From positions 5,022,001-5,086,000 of the forward strand of contig NC_051100.1 of NCBI RefSeq assembly GCF_901709675.1: 64,000 nt of DNA. The letters are read 5' to 3'. Position 1 is the stretch's first letter; each line of letters starts with the position of its first letter. The DNA is from Syngnathus acus (lineage: Eukaryota; Chordata; Actinopteri; Syngnathiformes; Syngnathidae). The notes beneath the pieces were generated by a model, which saw only the letters and a program-made list of their open reading frames with translations, did no database searches and was not told the origin of the DNA. Below are positions 60,490-64,000 of the stretch, piece by piece. The position numbers were made by a program, and so were the translations under genes.

Positions 60490-60530
60490 CACCTGCTGCC
60501 ACCTGTTCATCTGCTGTGCGCCTTATAAAA
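60490..60530 (+). promoter_or_regulatory. atoh7: atoh7 core promoter: E-boxes and TATA box
   Basis: Two CACCTG E-boxes (60490-60495, 60500-60505) and a CATCTG (60508-60513) lie directly upstream of TATAAAA (60524-60530), 84 bp before the ATG. E-boxes close to the TATA box fit autoregulation or activation by proneural bHLH factors, known for atoh7 genes of other vertebrates. Confidence 0.75.
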
Positions 60531-60613
60531 AGCCGCTCCGTTATGTGCAGCACAGACACCTTGGACTCTTCACACTGTCCGCTTCCAAAGCAAAAGGAGA
60601 AAGAGCTTGGGAC

Positions 60614-61042
60614 ATGAAGCCTCGCCGCTCGAGCTGCACAGACTCTGGATCCGAATCTTCAGAAGCGGACTCCAAAAGCCCGGAGAAATACGAGTCGGCC
60701 ACGCGGCGGAGGATGGCCGCCAACGCCAGAGAGAGGAAGAGGATGCAGGGCTTGAACACGGCCTTCGACCGGTTACGAAAAGTGGTGCCGCAGTGGGGTC
60801 AAGACAAGAAACTGTCCAAGTATGAAACCCTGCAGATGGCTCTCAGCTACATCATGGCCCTCAACCGGATCCTGACGGACACTAAGAGGAACAACGCTGC
60901 ACATGTGCAGTGGGTGGACTTGCAATTGGATTGCGTGCAGCCTGACGACTATCAGTACCTCATGAGGTACGATTCCACGGGGCAGGACTATATCAACTCT
61001 TCTTTCTCTTATCAGTTTGACGGGCATCAGCTCAACGTATGA
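60614..61042 (+). CDS. atoh7: ATOH7 (ATH5), proneural bHLH transcription factor
   Basis: Single exon, 142 aa, as expected for vertebrate Atoh7. The ATG at 60614 opens MKPRRSSC, the conserved start, so the upstream in-frame extension (which reads through the promoter and a TG repeat) is rejected. The bHLH domain spans about residues 31-86: basic region [20 protein letters not shown], then RLRKVVP, loop QDKKLSKYE and second helix [16 protein letters not shown]. The C-terminal tail ends [13 protein letters not shown], which resembles other fish Atoh7 proteins. It specifies retinal ganglion cells and binds E-boxes as a heterodimer with E proteins. A canonical AATAAA at 61456-61461 gives a short 3'UTR. 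The TATA box and E-boxes are listed separately. Confidence 0.97.
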   Translation: MKPRRSSCTDSGSESSEADSKSPEKYESATRRRMAANARERKRMQGLNTAFDRLRKVVPQWGQDKKLSKYETLQMALSYIMALNRILTDTKRNNAAHVQWVDLQLDCVQPDDYQYLMRYDSTGQDYINSSFSYQFDGHQLNV

Positions 61043-61480
61043 AAAAAAAAAAAACAATCTGCCGGTCGGCGTGTAAAACACTCATGTTGTAAGTGGCAAT
61101 GTGAAACCTTTGTTTTCTCCTATTAAGGAGACCGTAAATACATTTGTATTGATTTATTTCTTTTTTATCATCTTTGTTTGACAAAAGGCTTGTTTTTTTA
61201 AAGTCTTGCATATATTTTTGCTAGGATATTGAGCAGGTTCTTCAATACATAGTAAAGATCAGAGACATGTAGTGTAGTGTCATTAAAATGACCAATAGAT
61301 GTGCAATTGTGTATTTATAGCTGTTTTAAATATACAGTTTTAAATTCAGAGAATTGTAGGTGTTAATTGCACTGTTAAAGCTAATATTGTTGAAGTGAAA
61401 AAGTAACTTTCAAGATGGTTTTTGTTTACATGCTAAATTCTAGTTTTGGAATGAGAATAAAATATCTTCTATCAAATATA
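61043..61480 (+). other. atoh7: atoh7 3'UTR
   Basis: AT-rich sequence after the stop codon with AATAAA at 61456-61461. Probable transcript end near 61480. Confidence 0.6.
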
Positions 61481-63626
61481 TTCTGCTTTGTCATTACTGT
61501 CTTCTATGGAAATTATGATTCTTACTTTTTGCATATAATTACAAATCTATGTTTAGAAGAAAAAAATTGCTTTGCTCAATTGACTGTTTAATATTCAATA
61601 GCCAAGCATACATTTGCTTGAGGTGATTTTTATTTTTCATCCACTAGCATTGGAATTTGAATCCCCCCCCCCCCCTTAATAAGCTTATACATCTGCTATC
61701 AGTTATTTGTGTGCTACTGAAGACATTGTTATTGAGGAGAGAATGTAATTTATAGGACAGTCTTTATTTGTGCAAGTGACGAGCTTACCTCAGCAGTAAT
61801 GTCCACTTGCACTGCACCCTGATATGTAAATCCTCCTTTTGTTCACAGCTTCTGTACCCTGAGATAACAGAAACTTACGTCAGCCATGTCATAAAAAACA
61901 AAAAAAACAATACACCTTACGCAGCAAAAACCCAAACCACATTAGCATTATTCTTTGAAATAAACAAATTGTTTTTTATTTGTACCTCATGTCTCATGCA
62001 CACAAAGGATTGTTTACTGCTGGAGCAGCACGACACATTTAAATGGCAATCAGAGCCCATTGTCACAGATTTAAAAAATTTCAATGGGTGGCACAAGCCA
62101 GGGCAGCTTAAGGAAGCCTCTGAGCTAGATGCATGGCTTCAGCGGGGGGGGGGGGAGCAAAAATTAAACTCCATTGTGTGCTAATGGCTGTGTGTAATCG
62201 CTTAGTTCAGAGTCAGTGGAGCGCGAGCGAGCGGCCAGGGCTGGACCCAAACACTATCAGCTTTAAAAATAAAAGATCCTACAGCAGTGGATTAACCGTA
62301 ACGCCCAACTGCCATTTAACTGGTGGGCTTTGCAAATTGTTTTGTTTTTGCACAAAACGTATGATGTCCGAAAAAGGTCTTAGAGGTACAATGGTTAATT
62401 GTCCGAGGGTTTTAATTGTGAGATGAGGGGGCCATTTTAGCTGGACGTGGCAAACGCTGATACAGATGGTCATAATGACTCAGTGGCTACAATGAATGTT
62501 TGCCTACGTATTAAACGCTTTCTGACAGTTGCCATGTCAAAAATGAATAGACGGTAGAGTCAAAAGTGCGTGTCAGTGACACTGCAATTACACTCTTCAT
62601 TAATTCAGTCACAGGCAGCAAACAGTTGGCAGCAGGCAAAAAAAAAAAAAGAGCATCAACATACAACTTGGTGACACTGCATTATTGCTGATGACAGCAA
62701 TGTGCTCAGCAGGAAAGTCATTTAGAGGACTGAAACACAAACCAATGTTGCATTTTAAACTGCTGAATTATTCGTAAGACCCTTGAAGACACTAGAGTTG
62801 GCAAAATGAATCGATGAATTGACAACTGATCGATTAATCGGCAACTATCTTAACTATTGTTTCTCTTAAATTTGTCCCAATCTATTGATTTTAGCCTGTC
62901 AACAGTAATTAATCACTGATTTGTGTCGTCATTCATGAAAACAGACTGATTAATTTTGTTTAATCAAAATAAGAAATTTGAAACTTTTACTCGTCGAATA
63001 TCATTTGTTGTTTTAATGTTTTTCTATCACCAACTCATTATAAATGAACAACAATAAATGATTAATAAAAAGTAATAAAGGATTCTTCTAATTCTTTCAC
63101 GCAAAATAAAAGAAATATCCAATGGGATTATCAATAGAATAATCAATTCTAAAAATATTCAATAGTGACATCCCTAGCAGTATTCTATAAAGAGTTTGCC
63201 TTCTCTCGATATGGTGTCAATTTTGTTTGATTTATCTTTTAACATTCATTATTATTGCAACTGAGCTATATCGTACCGAGAAGTGTAATATAGCTTCTAC
63301 TACTGAATACAGAACATTTAAATACATTATTAACATATTTTAATATATTGGAGTTGAGTTCTACAAAACAATGTCAGCACATTCATAATAATAGACAATA
63401 CAACTGTAATAGTTCTAATAATAACAAAGCAAGACTTCCAGGAATGCGTTCTTGACATTTTCCACTACGGGATAACAATTATGCAAATGTTTAAATTGTC
63501 AAGATTTGTGAAATCCATATAAAGCCATCATCATCCCAATTTCCTATCGAGTCAAAATATGACAACAAATGCTCGTGCAGAGAGACGGGCGGCTCCTCCC
63601 TCCACAACGCTTATGTCACCTACTCC
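61481..63626. other. Intergenic region, no gene recognised
   Basis: AT-rich with poly-C (about 61664-61675), poly-G (about 62143-62153) and poly-A runs. No coding frame with support. Some stretches (for example 62200-62420) have balanced composition and could be conserved noncoding sequence, but I cannot show it. Confidence 0.45.
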
Positions 63627-63632
63627 TTATAA
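63627..63632 (+). promoter_or_regulatory. TATA-like box of the pkd2l1-like gene
   Basis: TTATAA 74-79 bp before the ATG at 63706, in a GC-rich setting. Consistent with a core promoter. Confidence 0.4.
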
Positions 63633-63705
63633 CCGTCGGAACACGCAGGTGCTCCAAAACTGCCCGCACTGCCCCCTGCTTCACTTTCCTCTCTGATCCT
63701 GCGCT

Positions 63706-63979
63706 ATGAAGAGTCTGAACAACCGTGCCGACAGCCACCTGTCCAGTCAGGTGGAATGCGAGTTGGAGAACATGGGTTCGTGGGTGAACCAGGGTTACAT
63801 TGGCGACTCGCCGCCCTTGCCTCGAGTCGTGAGCACAGACTACAACCCGCAGCCACTCTTCCAGGGTTCCATGGAGAGAATGTACAACGTGGACATCCCA
63901 GGCCCTTTGCCAGAGGAACCACGCTCGGCCGATAAAATCCCGGTGAAGAAACGAAGAGGCTGCTGCTCTTTCATTAAAG
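63706..63979 (+). CDS. pkd2l1: First exon of a polycystin-2-like channel (pkd2l1), partial
   Basis: ATG at 63706 opens a 91-codon exon ending in a donor, ATTAAAG|GTAGGA, at 63979/63980 (phase 1). The gene is cut off by the window end. GSWVNQGYIGDSPPLPRVV resembles the N-terminal GAWDNPAYSGPPSP segment of human PKD2L1. The basic, cysteine-bearing VKKRRGCCSFIKG at the exon end lies where PKD2L1 has its CCLHICQGIRGLWG stretch before the first membrane segment. If right, the product is a TRPP-type cation channel of cerebrospinal-fluid-contacting neurons and sour-sensing cells. Identification rests on this short N-terminus, so it is tentative. Confidence 0.5.
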
Positions 63980-64000
63980 GTAGGACTATTATGAACTTGG

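Noticed and set aside
60377-60613. Extended N-terminus of atoh7 (221 codons in frame)
   Set aside because: The extension runs through a TG repeat, the E-boxes and the TATA box; family members start MKPRR, matching the ATG at 60614.

Overview
This is a vertebrate nuclear window, most likely from a teleost (percomorph-type) fish. The genes are intron-rich with GT-AG junctions and include myopalladin, SIRT1 and atoh7. Introns are compact, and the interspersed repeats look like those of fish: an L2-like SINE tail, a hAT MITE and a Tc1/mariner-like MITE. There are no prokaryotic operons. All gene models were built by eye from splice sites and remembered family features; no database was searched.

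Layout. Positions 1-4765 hold a large satellite. Two tandem-repeat families (a 29/36-bp unit and a ~21-bp unit in a higher-order array) occur once in each orientation around a turning point near 1844, and a short microsatellite follows. At 4785-5187 there may be the last exon and 3'UTR of an unidentified minus-strand gene. A 130-bp minisatellite (5619-6870) and a cluster of tRNA-derived repeat copies in both orientations (7025-7823) come next. From there to 13.9 kb I see only repeats and possible 3'UTR. ccser2 runs on the minus strand from about 32.5 kb (putative noncoding first exon) to 13,902. dnajc12 (minus, 34,263-35,282) and sirt1 (plus, 35,864-39,431) are head to head across a 581-bp shared promoter. 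cacul1 (plus, 41,222-43,729), mypn (plus, 47,074-57,322), single-exon atoh7 (plus, 60,614-61,042) and the first exon of a pkd2l1-like channel gene (plus, 63,706 to the window end) complete the set.

Biology. The genes are not a pathway. They are a syntenic block whose human counterparts are, from memory, all on chromosome 10. DNAJC12 is a J-domain co-chaperone of aromatic amino acid hydroxylases. SIRT1 is an NAD-dependent deacetylase. CACUL1 is a cullin-domain cell-cycle regulator. MYPN is a Z-disc/I-band scaffold. ATOH7 is the retinal ganglion cell bHLH factor. CCSER2 is a coiled-coil serine-rich protein. Every full gene reads as intact with consistent exon phases. The points most worth a second look are the inverted satellite, an orphan phase 1-1 exon upstream of mypn (45,860-46,066), a candidate alternative promoter inside mypn, homeodomain and E-box clusters upstream of atoh7, a perfect 29-bp palindrome in a ccser2 intron, and a hAT element with exact 8-bp target-site duplications.
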